NCBI GenBank assembly: GCA_910576335.1
Contig: CAJTIU010000013.1
Location: forward strand, 1 to 64,000
Source: Lachnospiraceae bacterium
GTDB lineage: Bacteria > Bacillota > Clostridia > Lachnospirales > Lachnospiraceae
DNA: 64,000 nt
Direction: 5' to 3'
A model generated the notes under the pieces. That model ran no database searches and had not been told where the DNA came from. It saw only the letters and a program-made list of their open reading frames with translations. Shown one piece after another: positions 17,762 to 27,478 of this stretch (position 1 is the stretch's first letter; every line of letters starts with the position of its first letter). Made by a program: the position numbers and the translations under genes.

Positions 17762-17790
17762 TTGAAAAATGGTCTTAAGTGTCGTACAAT
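17762..17790 (+). promoter_or_regulatory. Sigma-A-type promoter of the ecf operon
   Basis: TTGAAA (17762-17767) and TACAAT (17785-17790) with a 17-base spacer, 46 bases upstream of the ecfA1 start. It is divergent from the amino-acid ABC promoter. Confidence 0.75.
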
Positions 17791-17836
17791 AGTGAAAAAG
17801 TAATTGTAACTATTGCAGGTACGGAGGCAGGCATCC

Positions 17837-18694
17837 ATGGGCAGAACAATGATTCAGACTGAAAAACTGATATATGAATATGAGAGACGGGACGAGGAGG
17901 GAAATGTGGTAGGCACATCCCGGGCGATTGACCGGGTGGATCTGGAGGCAGTGGAGGGACAGTTCATCGCCATCCTCGGGCACAATGGTTCTGGGAAATC
18001 CACTCTTGCCAAGCATATGAATGCAATCCTTGTTCCCACAGGAGGGACGATGTGGGTAGACGGGCGGAATACAAAGGAGCTAGAGGAGCTGTGGAATGTA
18101 CGTCAGTCTGCAGGTATGGTATTCCAGAATCCGGATAACCAGATCATCGGAACAGTTGTGGAGGAGGACGTCGGCTTTGGTCCTGAGAATCTGGGAGTCC
18201 CCACGGATGAGATCTGGAAGCGGGTGGAAGAGAGTCTGAAGGCAGTGGGGATGATTTCCTACCGGCATCATTCCCCGAATAAGCTGTCCGGCGGGCAGAA
18301 ACAGCGCGTTGCGATTGCAGGTGTAGTGGCCATGGAGCCGAAGTGCATTGTGCTGGATGAGCCTACGGCCATGCTTGACCCGGTTGGAAGAAAAGAAGTA
18401 TTAAAGACCGTACAGAAGCTTCGCGAAAAAAAGGGCGTTACAGTGATTCTCATTACCCATTACATGGAAGAGGTTATAGATGCAGACAAGATCTATGTGA
18501 TGGATCACGGACATATTGTGATGGAAGGAACGCCAAAGGAAATATTTTCACGGGTAGACGAGCTGAAAAGCTACCGTCTGGACGTGCCGCAGGTTACCCT
18601 TCTTGCAGATGAGCTGAAAAAAAGAGGGCTTGCGATACCGGAGGGAATACTAAGAAAAGAGGAGTTAGTGAATTATTTATGTCAATTAGATTAG
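17837..18694 (+). CDS. ecfA1: Energy-coupling factor transporter ATPase EcfA1
   Basis: 285 residues. Walker [11 protein letters not shown] near residue 44, [20 protein letters not shown] (the Q-loop and EcfA-typical segment), signature [13 protein letters not shown], Walker [13 protein letters not shown] and switch His in ITHYMEE. EcfA1 pairs with EcfA2 and EcfT to power vitamin uptake with exchangeable S subunits. The start at 17837 has GGAGG at 17823-17827; upstream in-frame codons have no such signal. It overlaps ecfA2 by 16 bases. No S-component gene is in the window, so this is a general module serving S subunits elsewhere. Confidence 0.95.
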   Translation: MGRTMIQTEKLIYEYERRDEEGNVVGTSRAIDRVDLEAVEGQFIAILGHNGSGKSTLAKHMNAILVPTGGTMWVDGRNTKELEELWNVRQSAGMVFQNPDNQIIGTVVEEDVGFGPENLGVPTDEIWKRVEESLKAVGMISYRHHSPNKLSGGQKQRVAIAGVVAMEPKCIVLDEPTAMLDPVGRKEVLKTVQKLREKKGVTVILITHYMEEVIDADKIYVMDHGHIVMEGTPKEIFSRVDELKSYRLDVPQVTLLADELKKRGLAIPEGILRKEELVNYLCQLD

Positions 18695-19524
18695 AGAATC
18701 TCAATTATGTATACAGTCCGGGCACGGCATATGAAAAGCATGCCTTAAAGGACGTGAGTCTTACGATTCCCCATGGGGAATTTGTCGGGATTATCGGTCA
18801 TACCGGCTCAGGGAAATCAACACTGATCCAGCACCTTAACGGACTGATCCGGGCAACCTCCGGGCAGATCTATTATAATGAAGAAAATATTTACCAGGAT
18901 GGATATAATATGAAGGAGCTTCGAAGCCAGGTAGGGCTTGTATTCCAGTATCCGGAGCATCAGCTGTTCGAGATCGATGTGATGACTGATGTATGCTTCG
19001 GGCCGAAAAACCAGGGACTTACTCTGGATGAATGCAGGGAACGGGCACTGGAGGCTCTGAGGCTTGTAGGACTTAAGGAAAAATATTATAAGGCTTCTCC
19101 CTTCGAGCTGTCCGGCGGACAGAAGCGCAGGGCGGCTATTGCCGGTGTTCTTGCCATGCGTCCCAGGGTACTGGTGCTTGACGAACCCACGGCTGGTCTT
19201 GACCCGAAGGGACGGGATGATATTCTGGAACAGATTGCATACCTGCACAGGCAGACAGACATGACCGTAATTCTGGTTTCCCACAGCATGGAAGACATTG
19301 CACGCTATGCGGACCGGATTATCGTGATGAACCATGGTGAGGTGATGTATAACGATGAACCTAAGAAAGTATTTGCACATTTCAGGGAATTAGAAGAGGT
19401 AGGCCTTGCAGCCCCGCAGGTGACATATATCATGCATGACTTAAAAGAGCGCGGCTTAGCTGTGGATACTGGTGTGACAACTGTAGAGGAGGCAGCAGAC
19501 GAGATTATGGCTGCCATGAGGTAG
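18679..19524 (+). CDS. ecfA2: Energy-coupling factor transporter ATPase EcfA2
   Basis: 281 residues. Walker [31 protein letters not shown], signature [13 protein letters not shown], Walker [13 protein letters not shown] and VSHSMEDIA. The [10 protein letters not shown] segment distinguishes EcfA2 from EcfA1. Its ATG lies inside the end of ecfA1, so translation is coupled. It is the second ATPase of the ECF transporter heterodimer. Confidence 0.95.
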   Translation: MSIRLENLNYVYSPGTAYEKHALKDVSLTIPHGEFVGIIGHTGSGKSTLIQHLNGLIRATSGQIYYNEENIYQDGYNMKELRSQVGLVFQYPEHQLFEIDVMTDVCFGPKNQGLTLDECRERALEALRLVGLKEKYYKASPFELSGGQKRRAAIAGVLAMRPRVLVLDEPTAGLDPKGRDDILEQIAYLHRQTDMTVILVSHSMEDIARYADRIIVMNHGEVMYNDEPKKVFAHFRELEEVGLAAPQVTYIMHDLKERGLAVDTGVTTVEEAADEIMAAMR

Positions 19525-19607
19525 CAGGTCAGTTTCTCTGAACTGTTGCGCCATGAGCGGACAGCCAGTCCGTGAACCATAATTATACGTGTATTGGAGA
19601 CAGAAAA

Positions 19608-20432
19608 ATGATTCGAGACATTACAATAGGACAATATTATCCGGCAAAAAGCGTACTGCACAGGCTTGACCCAAGAGTAAAGCTTGTGTCTACCCTGCTG
19701 TATTTAATTTCATTATTTTTATTCAAAAGCATCCCAGGGTATATCATGGCAACCCTGTTTCTTTTTGGGGTGATACGTGTATCAAAAGTTCCCTTTAAGC
19801 ATATCGTAAAGGGCTTAAGAGCAGTAGTCATGCTGCTGATGATTACCGTAATTTTTAATCTTTTCCTCACAAGGGACGGGGCAGTGCTGTTCCATAAATG
19901 GATCTTTACGATCACAGAGGGCGGACTTAGAACAGCAGTCTACATGACCATCCGCCTGATCTATCTGATCATCGGCTCATCACTTATGACATTTACCACA
20001 ACCCCCAATGAGCTGACAGATGGAATCGAAAAGCTTCTGTATCCGCTTAACAAGTTACATGTTCCCGTGCATGAGGTGGCAATGATGATGTCAATCGCAC
20101 TGCGCTTTATCCCGATTCTGCTGGAAGAAACCGACAAGATTATGAAAGCACAGATTGCCCGCGGCGCGGACTTAGAAAGCGGCAACATGATCCAGAGGGC
20201 AAAGAGCATGATCCCAATCCTGGTGCCCTTATTCGTGTCCGCCTTCCGCCGGGCAAATGACCTTGCCATGGCAATGGAGGCGAGGTGCTACAGGGGCGGG
20301 GAAGGCCGGACAAAGATGAACCCCCTTCATTACAAAACCAGAGACAGAATTGCGTATATTGTTGTGATTGTATATGTAATAGGAGTGTTTTTTGTGGGAA
20401 GGTATGTACCACTGGGGATCTGGATCTTTTAA
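19608..20432 (+). CDS. ecfT: Energy-coupling factor transporter transmembrane protein EcfT
   Basis: 274 residues, with five or six membrane segments. The N-terminal MIRDITIGQYYPAKSVLHRL and LDPRVKL motif is typical. Two coupling-helix motifs carry the Ala-Arg-(Gly/Cys) signature: AQIARGADL and AMEARCYRGG. These contact the ATPases. The ATG at 19608 is preferred because GGAGA lies about 9 bases before it; the frame is open upstream without a signal. It completes the ecfA1-ecfA2-ecfT unit and is separated from truA by a palindromic repeat. Confidence 0.93.
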   Translation: MIRDITIGQYYPAKSVLHRLDPRVKLVSTLLYLISLFLFKSIPGYIMATLFLFGVIRVSKVPFKHIVKGLRAVVMLLMITVIFNLFLTRDGAVLFHKWIFTITEGGLRTAVYMTIRLIYLIIGSSLMTFTTTPNELTDGIEKLLYPLNKLHVPVHEVAMMMSIALRFIPILLEETDKIMKAQIARGADLESGNMIQRAKSMIPILVPLFVSAFRRANDLAMAMEARCYRGGEGRTKMNPLHYKTRDRIAYIVVIVYVIGVFFVGRYVPLGIWIF

Positions 20433-20436
20433 TTGT

Positions 20437-20478
20437 AGTCGGGGACGGGGCATTTTTAAAAATGCCCCGTCCCCGACT
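20437..20478. repeat. Palindromic repeat, GGGACGGGG family, copy 3
   Basis: A perfect 42-base palindrome with 21-base arms, from AGTCGGGGACGGGG to CCCCGTCCCCGACT with CATTTTT/AAAAATG at the centre. It lies between ecfT and truA, only 8 bases upstream of the truA ribosome binding site, so it can reduce or set readthrough into truA. Confidence 0.9.
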
Positions 20479-20497
20479 GGAATTCGGAGGAAATTGT

Positions 20498-21253
20498 ATG
20501 AAAAGAGTGAGAATTGTTGTTGCCTATGATGGTACGGATTACTGCGGATGGCAGATTCAGCCGAACGGGATTACGATTGAAGAGGTGCTGAACCGGGAGA
20601 TTGGCAGGCTGACTGGGGAGGAGATCCGCATCATTGGTGCAAGCCGGACGGATTCGGGGGTACATGCGCTGGGGAATGTGGCGGTATTTGATACTTCATC
20701 GCGGATTCCGCCGGAGCGTATGGCGTATGCCATAAACCAGCGTATGCCAGAGGATATTGTGATTGTGGGTTCTGAGGAGGTGCCTGCGGACTGGCATCCG
20801 AGATACCGGGACGGGATTACGAAGATTTATGAGTATCATATCTATAATCACGGGACTCCGAATCCCCTGAGGAGGCGTTACAGTACTTATATTTCATTTC
20901 CCCTGGATGTGGGGAGGATGCGGGAGGGGGCGGCTTATCTGATCGGGGAGCATGACTTCGCAAGTTTTTGTAATGTGAAGACGAATGCATCAGATACGGT
21001 GAGGACGGTTCGGGATATCAGCATTGCGGCCAGGGGTCCGGAGATTACGGTCCGTGTTACGGGAAATGGTTTTTTGTATAATATGGTGCGGATTATTGCG
21101 GGGACTTTGATTCGTGTAGGGCGTGGTTTTTATGAGCCGGAGAGAATCCGGGATATTTTAGAGGCAAGGGAACGGACGGCGGACGGGGTGACTGCGCCGC
21201 CAAATGGATTAGTGTTAGTGGGGATTGATTATGGAGAACCGGATTTATTTTGA
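20498..21253 (+). CDS. truA: tRNA pseudouridine(38-40) synthase TruA
   Basis: 251 residues. MKRVRIVVAYDGTDYCGWQI at the N terminus and GASRTDSGVHALGNVAVFD with the catalytic Asp52 identify the family; the C-terminal domain shows VTGNGFLYNMVRIIAGTLI. It modifies uridines 38-40 in the anticodon stem of tRNAs. The start has GGAGG at 20486-20490. In many Firmicutes truA follows ecfA1-ecfA2-ecfT just as here, but the flanking ribosomal protein genes usually found with it are absent. The end overlaps the next gene by 23 bases. Confidence 0.95.
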   Translation: MKRVRIVVAYDGTDYCGWQIQPNGITIEEVLNREIGRLTGEEIRIIGASRTDSGVHALGNVAVFDTSSRIPPERMAYAINQRMPEDIVIVGSEEVPADWHPRYRDGITKIYEYHIYNHGTPNPLRRRYSTYISFPLDVGRMREGAAYLIGEHDFASFCNVKTNASDTVRTVRDISIAARGPEITVRVTGNGFLYNMVRIIAGTLIRVGRGFYEPERIRDILEARERTADGVTAPPNGLVLVGIDYGEPDLF

Positions 21254-22376
21254 TAATGGAAGTACGTCATGGCCCAAGGCGCCGGGGGTGGCAGAGGCTA
21301 TGTCAGAGTTCCTGATGAATGGAGCGTTTAATATTAACAGGGGTAATTATGAGGGGGCTTATGAGGTGGAGAGCCTTGTGCTTGATACAAGGGAGCAGCT
21401 TTCGAGATTATTTCATGCAAAGGATTCAAAGCGGGTTCTGTTCTCACCGGGGATCACATACTCACTGAATACTTTTATTAAGGGCTTTCTGGAGCCGGGA
21501 GATCATGTGATCGTGACAGGCATTGAGCACAACGCGGTAATGCGCCCCCTAAGACAGATGGAGCAGGTGGGCGTGACCTATAGTGTGGCGCGGACAGATA
21601 TGGAAGGAAGTGTCATGCCGGAGGATGTGGAGGCACTTGTGCGTCCGGATACAAAGGCTGTGATTGTCTCCCATGCGTCAAATGTGTGCGGGACAGTGAT
21701 TCCGGTCCAGGAGATTGGGGATGTGTGCCGCCGCCATAATCTATTTTTTGCTGTAGATACGGCCCAGAGTGCCGGAACCCTTGATGTGGATATGGGGAAA
21801 TGTGGGATTGATTTTCTGGCTTTTACTGGTCATAAGGGACTGCTGGGGCCTCAGGGGATCGGCGGGTTTCTTATATCGGAGCCGCTGGCTGCTGTGATGG
21901 AGCCTTTTGTGGCGGGAGGAACCGGGAGCCAGTCAGATTCCTTTGATATGCCGTCTCGTCTTCCAGATAAATATGAGAGCGGTACGATGAATCTTCCGGG
22001 GATTATCGGGCTTCATGCGGCGCTTTCTTATATTGAAAAGGTAGGTATAGAGGAGATTCACAGAAAGAAGATGGAGCTTACGGGATATTTTCTTGACAGG
22101 GTAAGGGAGATTCCTGGCATCCGGATTGCAGGAAGGCAGGGAGTGAATGAGCGTACGGCTGTTGTGTCACTGGATTTTGAGAAGGCAGATAATGCCTTTG
22201 CTGCATTTACGCTTGAGTCGGATTATGGCGTGATGACAAGGGTAGGGCTTCACTGTGCGCCGCTGGCCCATAAATCACTCCATACCTATCCCCAGGGTAC
22301 GGTACGGTTTGCATTTAGCGCAGAGAACACGAAGGATGAGATTGATCTCTGTGTGAAGGGGATTGAGAGTATATAG
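21231..22376 (+). CDS. Class V aminotransferase, cysteine desulfurase-like (EF2568 type)
   Basis: 381 residues. YFDNGSTSWPKAPGVAEAM at the N terminus, HNAVMRPLRQ, DTAQSAGTLDVDM and FTGHKGLLGPQGIGG with the PLP-binding Lys202 define a PLP-dependent class V enzyme. VGLHCAPLAHKSLHTYPQGT near the C terminus holds a candidate persulfide cysteine. This subgroup, different from IscS/NifS/SufS, is known from memory in loci for selenium-dependent or Fe-S enzymes. ATG 21231 lies within truA. The next gene is a double-cubane reductase, which suggests sulfur supply for its clusters; that is inference. Confidence 0.88.
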   Translation: MENRIYFDNGSTSWPKAPGVAEAMSEFLMNGAFNINRGNYEGAYEVESLVLDTREQLSRLFHAKDSKRVLFSPGITYSLNTFIKGFLEPGDHVIVTGIEHNAVMRPLRQMEQVGVTYSVARTDMEGSVMPEDVEALVRPDTKAVIVSHASNVCGTVIPVQEIGDVCRRHNLFFAVDTAQSAGTLDVDMGKCGIDFLAFTGHKGLLGPQGIGGFLISEPLAAVMEPFVAGGTGSQSDSFDMPSRLPDKYESGTMNLPGIIGLHAALSYIEKVGIEEIHRKKMELTGYFLDRVREIPGIRIAGRQGVNERTAVVSLDFEKADNAFAAFTLESDYGVMTRVGLHCAPLAHKSLHTYPQGTVRFAFSAENTKDEIDLCVKGIESI

Positions 22377-22581
22377 ATAATATTGATAAAAAGATGTGAT
22401 TATAACAAAAAACAATAGGCGATTCCTTCTGTTTGCATTGTCCAAAGCCTTAAAAAGTGTTACGGTTATTACATGATGTAAGCATCAAAAGATATTGTGA
22501 TGATTCTGTGAGAAGGAACGGAGTCGTTGCAAAAAATGAGCGGCTAGATTACGAAAAAAGATACAAAGGAGGAAAAGTAAA

Positions 22582-23856
22582 ATGGCTGATTATCGTAAGA
22601 TGTGGGAAGAGCTTGGGATGGATGTGGAGACCCATGACCAGTTGTGTGCAGTGCTTCCGCAGGCATTTGGGGATGTCTATCTGTCACAGGAGAACCGCCC
22701 GGAGGGAATGGATTACTATAACATGGTGGTGGCAGATATCCACGGAATCCGTCCGGCAGAGCTGATTGAGCATCAGAAGAAGGGCGGAAAGGTATTTGGC
22801 ACATTCTGTGTGTATGTACCGGATGAGATTGTATTCGCGGCAGATGCGATTGCTACAGGATTATGCGGTGGTTCCCAGTTCTGGGTTCCGGGCGGTGAGA
22901 AGGTTCTTCCGACCAATACCTGTCCTCTTATTAAGGCAAGTGTAGGTGCAAGGATTGACAGAACCTGTCCTTTCTTCCGGATTGCAGATATGTATGTTGG
23001 GGAGACAACCTGCGACGGAAAGAAGAAGGCATGGGAGATTCTTGCTGAAGATGTGCCAGTGCATGTGATGAACCTTCCGCAGATGAAGCGTGCAAAGGAT
23101 GTAAAGGCATGGGCAGAGGAGATCGGGGAATTTAAGAACACAGTGGAAGAATTTACTGGAAATAAGGTGACGGCAGAGAAGCTTTCAGAGAGTATTAAGC
23201 TGATTAATGCCAAGAGAAAAGCATTAGAGAGACTGTACGAGACCCGTAAAAATGAGAATATCCCAATCAGCGGATGTGATGCACTGCTTATTTCCCAGAT
23301 TGCATTCTATGATGACCCGGGAAGATTCACACAGATGACCAATAAGCTGTGCGAGGAGCTGGAGCAGAGAATTGCAGACGGCGTGAGTGTATTTCCGGCA
23401 GGAACGAAGAGGATTATGCTGACTGGAACTCCCCTTGCCATTCCAAACTGGAAGCTGCATAACATCGTAGAGACAAGCGGCGGAGCTGTTGTCTGTGAGG
23501 AGATGTGTACAGGTACACGCTATTTCGAAAGACAGGTTGACGAGAGCAGAGAGACGGTGGAGGAGCAGATTACAGCCCTTGCAGAGAGATATATGGGCAT
23601 CAACTGCGCATGCTTCACCCCGAATGAGGGACGGATTGACGATATCCTGCGTCTTGCAAAGGAATACAAGGTGGATGGTATTATTGATGTAAACCTTAAG
23701 TTCTGTAACCTGTACGATACAGAAGGGTATTTTGTAGAGCGTGCCATGAAGGAGGCAGGTATTCCGGTACTGGGAATTGAGACAGATTATACAGACAGTG
23801 ATGCACAGCAGCTCCGGACAAGAGTAAGCGCATTTATAGAGATGTTAAATAATTAG
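22582..23856 (+). CDS. Double-cubane-cluster reductase (2-hydroxyacyl-CoA dehydratase component-like, YjiM/DCCP type)
   Basis: 424 residues. The HgdB/FldB-like fold is recognised from FGTFCVYVPDEIVFAADAIA, NTCPLIKASVGARI, CPFFRIADMYVGETTCDGKK and DVNLKFCNLYDTEGY. Several cysteines suitable for Fe-S ligation are present. It is a single-subunit protein, not an alpha/beta pair, which matches the double-cubane proteins that reduce small substrates with electrons injected by an ATP-driven activase. Downstream DUF3343 and activase genes are in the same orientation. The physiological substrate is unknown. AGGAGG precedes the ATG by 7-8 bases. Confidence 0.88.
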   Translation: MADYRKMWEELGMDVETHDQLCAVLPQAFGDVYLSQENRPEGMDYYNMVVADIHGIRPAELIEHQKKGGKVFGTFCVYVPDEIVFAADAIATGLCGGSQFWVPGGEKVLPTNTCPLIKASVGARIDRTCPFFRIADMYVGETTCDGKKKAWEILAEDVPVHVMNLPQMKRAKDVKAWAEEIGEFKNTVEEFTGNKVTAEKLSESIKLINAKRKALERLYETRKNENIPISGCDALLISQIAFYDDPGRFTQMTNKLCEELEQRIADGVSVFPAGTKRIMLTGTPLAIPNWKLHNIVETSGGAVVCEEMCTGTRYFERQVDESRETVEEQITALAERYMGINCACFTPNEGRIDDILRLAKEYKVDGIIDVNLKFCNLYDTEGYFVERAMKEAGIPVLGIETDYTDSDAQQLRTRVSAFIEMLNN

Positions 23857-23970
23857 ATCTTGACTATTCAGCAGGTCTGCGCGCGAAGGAACTGAGCAGT
23901 TACCATAATTAGGAACTATCCGGCAGGTCTGACAGCAATAGTTGTAAATGACATATGAGGAGTAGGATGT

Positions 23971-24231
23971 ATGCAGAAGTTACAGCATTACGTGTTGTTT
24001 CCGAATCATGATAATGCCATGCGTCTCTACAGAGAACTAAAGAATCTGGGAGTCCGGGCAACGATTGCCCCGACTCCCAGAGTTTTAAGTACATGCTGCG
24101 GTGTTTCTCTTCTGGCAGAGGAGAAGGATATCAGTGCAATCCGGGCGTGCGTAGAGGAACATGGAATAGAGATCCTTAAAATCGAGGCGATAGAAAGTGA
24201 TATAAACCCCAGGCGGGACAAATATTGCTAG
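23971..24231 (+). CDS. DUF3343 protein (putative Se/S carrier-like)
   Basis: 86 residues. HYVLFPNHDNAMRLYRELKN at the N terminus, then APTPRVLSTCCGVSLLAE with two adjacent cysteines, and a predicted compact alpha/beta fold. The family occurs near selenium or sulfur metabolism genes and has been proposed to bind Se or S. Here it sits between the double-cubane reductase and its activase, with 16 bases to the latter. GAGGAGTAGG precedes the ATG. Confidence 0.85.
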   Translation: MQKLQHYVLFPNHDNAMRLYRELKNLGVRATIAPTPRVLSTCCGVSLLAEEKDISAIRACVEEHGIEILKIEAIESDINPRRDKYC

Positions 24232-24247
24232 AAGAGGTATAACAGAC

Positions 24248-25009
24248 ATGAATTATGTGGGAATTGACATTGGCTCCACAGCCTCCAAGGTGGCGGTGCA
24301 GGGCGAAAAGGAGTTGTATTTTGTTCTGCCGACGGGGTGGAGCAGCAAGGAGACAACACTAAAGATTAAGGAAAAATTACTGGAGGACGGAATCGACGTT
24401 CTCTCAGAGGATACGAAGGTGGTCGCCACCGGATATGGCCGTGTGGCAGTGGATTTTGCAGATTATGTGATTACAGAGATTACCTGTCATGCCAGAGGCG
24501 GACGGGAACTGGCGGGGGATAACTGCGCAATTATAGATGTAGGCGGACAGGACACGAAGGTCATTCTCGTGGACCACGGCCTGGTACAGGACTTTCTGAT
24601 GAATGACAAATGCTCTGCAGGAACGGGAAAGTTTTTGGAGATCATGGCAAACCGGCTGGGGGTTACACTGGGCGAACTGTTCGACATGGCGCAGGCAGGA
24701 ACCGTGCTTCCTATCAGCTCCCTGTGTACGGTTTTTGCAGAATCAGAAGTTATTAATTATATTGGAGAAGGAAGAAAGCGGGAAGACATTGCTGCCGGTG
24801 TGGTGGATTCCGTGGCGGCAAAGGTGGCGCAGCTTAGCCAGAGGAAAAATCTGCCGGACAAGGTAATTCTGACCGGAGGATTAAGCCATAGCGAATACTT
24901 CACAGGCGTACTGTCGGCAAAGATAGGACAGACTGTAGAGCCTACAGAAAATGGCAGATATGCCGGCGCAGTCGGAGCTGCACTGCTGGCAAAGGAAAAA
25001 TCAAAATGA
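24248..25009 (+). CDS. Acyl-CoA dehydratase activase / ATP-dependent reductive activator (YjiL-like)
   Basis: 253 residues. ASKHA ATPase fold: YVGIDIGSTASKVAVQ (phosphate 1), DVGGQDTKVILV (phosphate 2), and GGLSHSEYFTGVL plus YAGAVGAALLA. Cys in NDKCSAGTGKF and in SSLCTVFAESE are the ligands of the [4Fe-4S] cluster bridging the homodimer. It transfers an electron at low potential into its reductase partner in an ATP-driven step. Its partner is clearly the double-cubane protein encoded two genes upstream. Confidence 0.92.
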   Translation: MNYVGIDIGSTASKVAVQGEKELYFVLPTGWSSKETTLKIKEKLLEDGIDVLSEDTKVVATGYGRVAVDFADYVITEITCHARGGRELAGDNCAIIDVGGQDTKVILVDHGLVQDFLMNDKCSAGTGKFLEIMANRLGVTLGELFDMAQAGTVLPISSLCTVFAESEVINYIGEGRKREDIAAGVVDSVAAKVAQLSQRKNLPDKVILTGGLSHSEYFTGVLSAKIGQTVEPTENGRYAGAVGAALLAKEKSK

Positions 25010-25184
25010 ACATCTGAATAGTTGGACATAAGTGACAAACAATTAATGCATAAATTATCTAAAAGTGCTAAAAATGTAAAAATGAGTAGCCATTGTATAT
25101 GCCTCTGTGTTACGATAAGTAAAATATATGTAACTGTGAAGGGAATGAGCAGTTACAAATATATAAAGTTGGGAGGCTGTTTTT

Positions 25185-27167
25185 ATGGACATGTTGTTTA
25201 GTATCGTTCCTGTTTTTGGGGCTGCGGCGTTACTATTTGCGGCGTTTCTTGCAGCGAGGGTAACGAAGCAGAGTGCAGGGACAGACAGGATGAAAGAGAT
25301 TGCAGCAGCAATCAGTGAGGGGGCACAGGCATTTTTAACGGCAGAATACAAGATTCTGGTCATATTTGTGGTTATTTTGTTTGTGCTGATCGGTCTTGGA
25401 ATCGGAAACTGGGTTACAGCGATCTGTTTTGTAGTGGGAGCCCTCTTCTCCACGGCGGCAGGATACTGTGGAATGACAGTTGCCACAAGGGCAAATGTGA
25501 GAACGGCAAATGCTGCGAAAGAGAGCGGCATGAATAAGGCACTGTCGATCGCATTTTCCGGCGGAGCAGTTATGGGAATGTGTGTGGCAGGACTGGGAGT
25601 TCTGGGCGTAAGCGTTATTTACCTGATTACAAGGAATGTAGATGTGCTGTCAGGCTTCAGCCTGGGCGCTTCTTCCATTGCATTATTTGCACGTGTGGGC
25701 GGAGGCATTTATACAAAGGCAGCAGATGTAGGTGCAGATCTGGTAGGAAAAGTGGAGGCGGGAATTCCAGAGGATGATCCCCGCAACCCGGCAGTAATCG
25801 CGGATAATGTAGGAGATAATGTGGGCGATGTTGCCGGTATGGGCGCGGATCTGTTCGAGTCTTACGTGGGAGCCCTGATTTCCGCACTTACTCTTGGAAT
25901 CGTATATTATCAGGTGGAGGGAGCCGTCTATCCTCTCATGATCGCAGGCCTTGGGCTGCTTGCGTCCATCCTTGGCACTTTTTTTGTACGGGGCGATGAG
26001 AACGCAAATCCCCATAAGGCGCTTAAGGCAGGTTCTTATGCAGCAAGCGTGATTGTACTGGTTATTGCATTTGTGTTTAGTAAATATCTGTTTGGTAATT
26101 GTAATGCGGCAATCGCGATTGTTGCAGGATTGATCGTGGGGCTTCTGATCGGTATTATTACAGAGGTTTACACATCCGGAGATTATAAATCAGTTAAGGA
26201 GATCGCATCCCAGTCAGAAACGGGTTCTGCGACTACGATTATCAGCGGGCTTGCGGTAGGAATGAAATCAACGGGAATTCCGATCCTCCTGATCTGTATT
26301 GGCATCTTTGCAGCTTACCAGTTCTGCGGTCTCTATGGAATCGCACTGGCAGCAGTAGGCATGCTGTCTACGACAGCCATTACAGTAGCAGTTGACGCCT
26401 ATGGACCGATTGCAGATAATGCAGGCGGTATTGCGGAGATGTCAGGGCTTGATAAGTCAGTCCGCAAGATTACGGATAAGCTTGATGCAGTAGGAAATAC
26501 AACGGCAGCTATGGGAAAGGGATTTGCAATTGGTTCTGCGGCTCTTACGGCGCTGGCGCTTTTCGTATCCTATGCAGAAGCAGTACAGCTTAAGAATATT
26601 GACATTCTTGACAGCCGTGTTATCATCGGCCTGTTTGTCGGAGGCATGCTTCCGTTTCTGTTCTCTGCCATGACCATGGAATCTGTATCGAAAGCGGCAT
26701 ATCAGATGATCGAGGAAGTAAGACGCCAGTTCAGAGAGATGCCAGGTATCATGCAAGGAAAGACAAAACCGGATTACAAGTCCTGCGTTGCAATTTCAAC
26801 CACGGCAGCTTTGAAAGAAATGTTGGTTCCTGGAATTATGGCCGTGCTTGCACCGCTGGCAGTTGGAATCCTGTTGGGGCCGGCCTCACTGGGCGGACTT
26901 TTGGCAGGAGCGCTGGTAACAGGTGTCATGATGGCAATCTTTATGTCAAATGCAGGCGGCGCATGGGATAATGCGAAGAAATATATTGAGGACGGCAGCC
27001 ACGGCGGCAAGGGAAGCGAGGCCCACAAGGCGGCTGTTGTCGGAGATACAGTTGGTGATCCGTTTAAGGATACGTCAGGTCCTTCCATTAACATTCTTAT
27101 TAAGCTGATGACGATCGTATCACTGGTATTTGCGCCATTATTCCTGTCAATCGGCGGACTCTTATAG
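25185..27167 (+). CDS. hppA: Membrane-bound pyrophosphatase, cation pumping, K+-dependent type
   Basis: 660 residues with about 16 membrane segments. The PPi site is [20 protein letters not shown] around residue 205-225, and a second acidic cluster [19 protein letters not shown] lies near the C terminus. The GNTTAA motif (Ala441) rather than GNTTKA predicts dependence on K+; such enzymes often pump Na+, so proton or sodium pumping is open. It uses pyrophosphate from biosynthesis to build an ion gradient. It is a single gene with its own strong terminator at 27244. Confidence 0.95.
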   Translation: MDMLFSIVPVFGAAALLFAAFLAARVTKQSAGTDRMKEIAAAISEGAQAFLTAEYKILVIFVVILFVLIGLGIGNWVTAICFVVGALFSTAAGYCGMTVATRANVRTANAAKESGMNKALSIAFSGGAVMGMCVAGLGVLGVSVIYLITRNVDVLSGFSLGASSIALFARVGGGIYTKAADVGADLVGKVEAGIPEDDPRNPAVIADNVGDNVGDVAGMGADLFESYVGALISALTLGIVYYQVEGAVYPLMIAGLGLLASILGTFFVRGDENANPHKALKAGSYAASVIVLVIAFVFSKYLFGNCNAAIAIVAGLIVGLLIGIITEVYTSGDYKSVKEIASQSETGSATTIISGLAVGMKSTGIPILLICIGIFAAYQFCGLYGIALAAVGMLSTTAITVAVDAYGPIADNAGGIAEMSGLDKSVRKITDKLDAVGNTTAAMGKGFAIGSAALTALALFVSYAEAVQLKNIDILDSRVIIGLFVGGMLPFLFSAMTMESVSKAAYQMIEEVRRQFREMPGIMQGKTKPDYKSCVAISTTAALKEMLVPGIMAVLAPLAVGILLGPASLGGLLAGALVTGVMMAIFMSNAGGAWDNAKKYIEDGSHGGKGSEAHKAAVVGDTVGDPFKDTSGPSINILIKLMTIVSLVFAPLFLSIGGLL

Positions 27168-27478
27168 AAAATATATGATATAAGCATCAAAAGGTCATGC
27201 ATTTCATGCTTGTATCAATATAAAAGAATAAAAAGATTTACAGACATCCCCGGAGACGAAGAAAGTCTCCGGGGATGTTTTTGTTTTGCCGCTCAAAACC
27301 ACCCCTCACTCCTGCGCATGTTCTTACAGAATGCGCAGCTTGTGCGCATCCTACCGTGGACTGCAGCCCGCTTCCTCCTTCTGGCGTCAAGTTGTTTTGC
27401 GTTGAAATTCAAGTTGGGATAAAAGAGAATATATGTAAAACTACGGTAACAAAAAACGCTAAAAAAGGAGGAGAAGGT
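27168..27478. other. Intergenic stretch with terminator and a dispersed repeat
   Basis: 311 bases. It contains the hppA terminator and, at about 27286-27360, one reverse-oriented copy of the repeat that forms the 123-bp tandem array near 60771 (shared blocks CCCCTCACTCCTGC and GAATGCGC). The end carries the AAGGAGGAGAAGG ribosome binding site of the next gene. Open frames here belong to upstream extension of the lyase gene and are not used. Confidence 0.6.
27244..27282 (+). terminator. Rho-independent terminator of hppA
   Basis: ACATCCCCGGAGAC pairs perfectly with GTCTCCGGGGATGT around GAAGAAA and is followed by five T. Confidence 0.92.
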
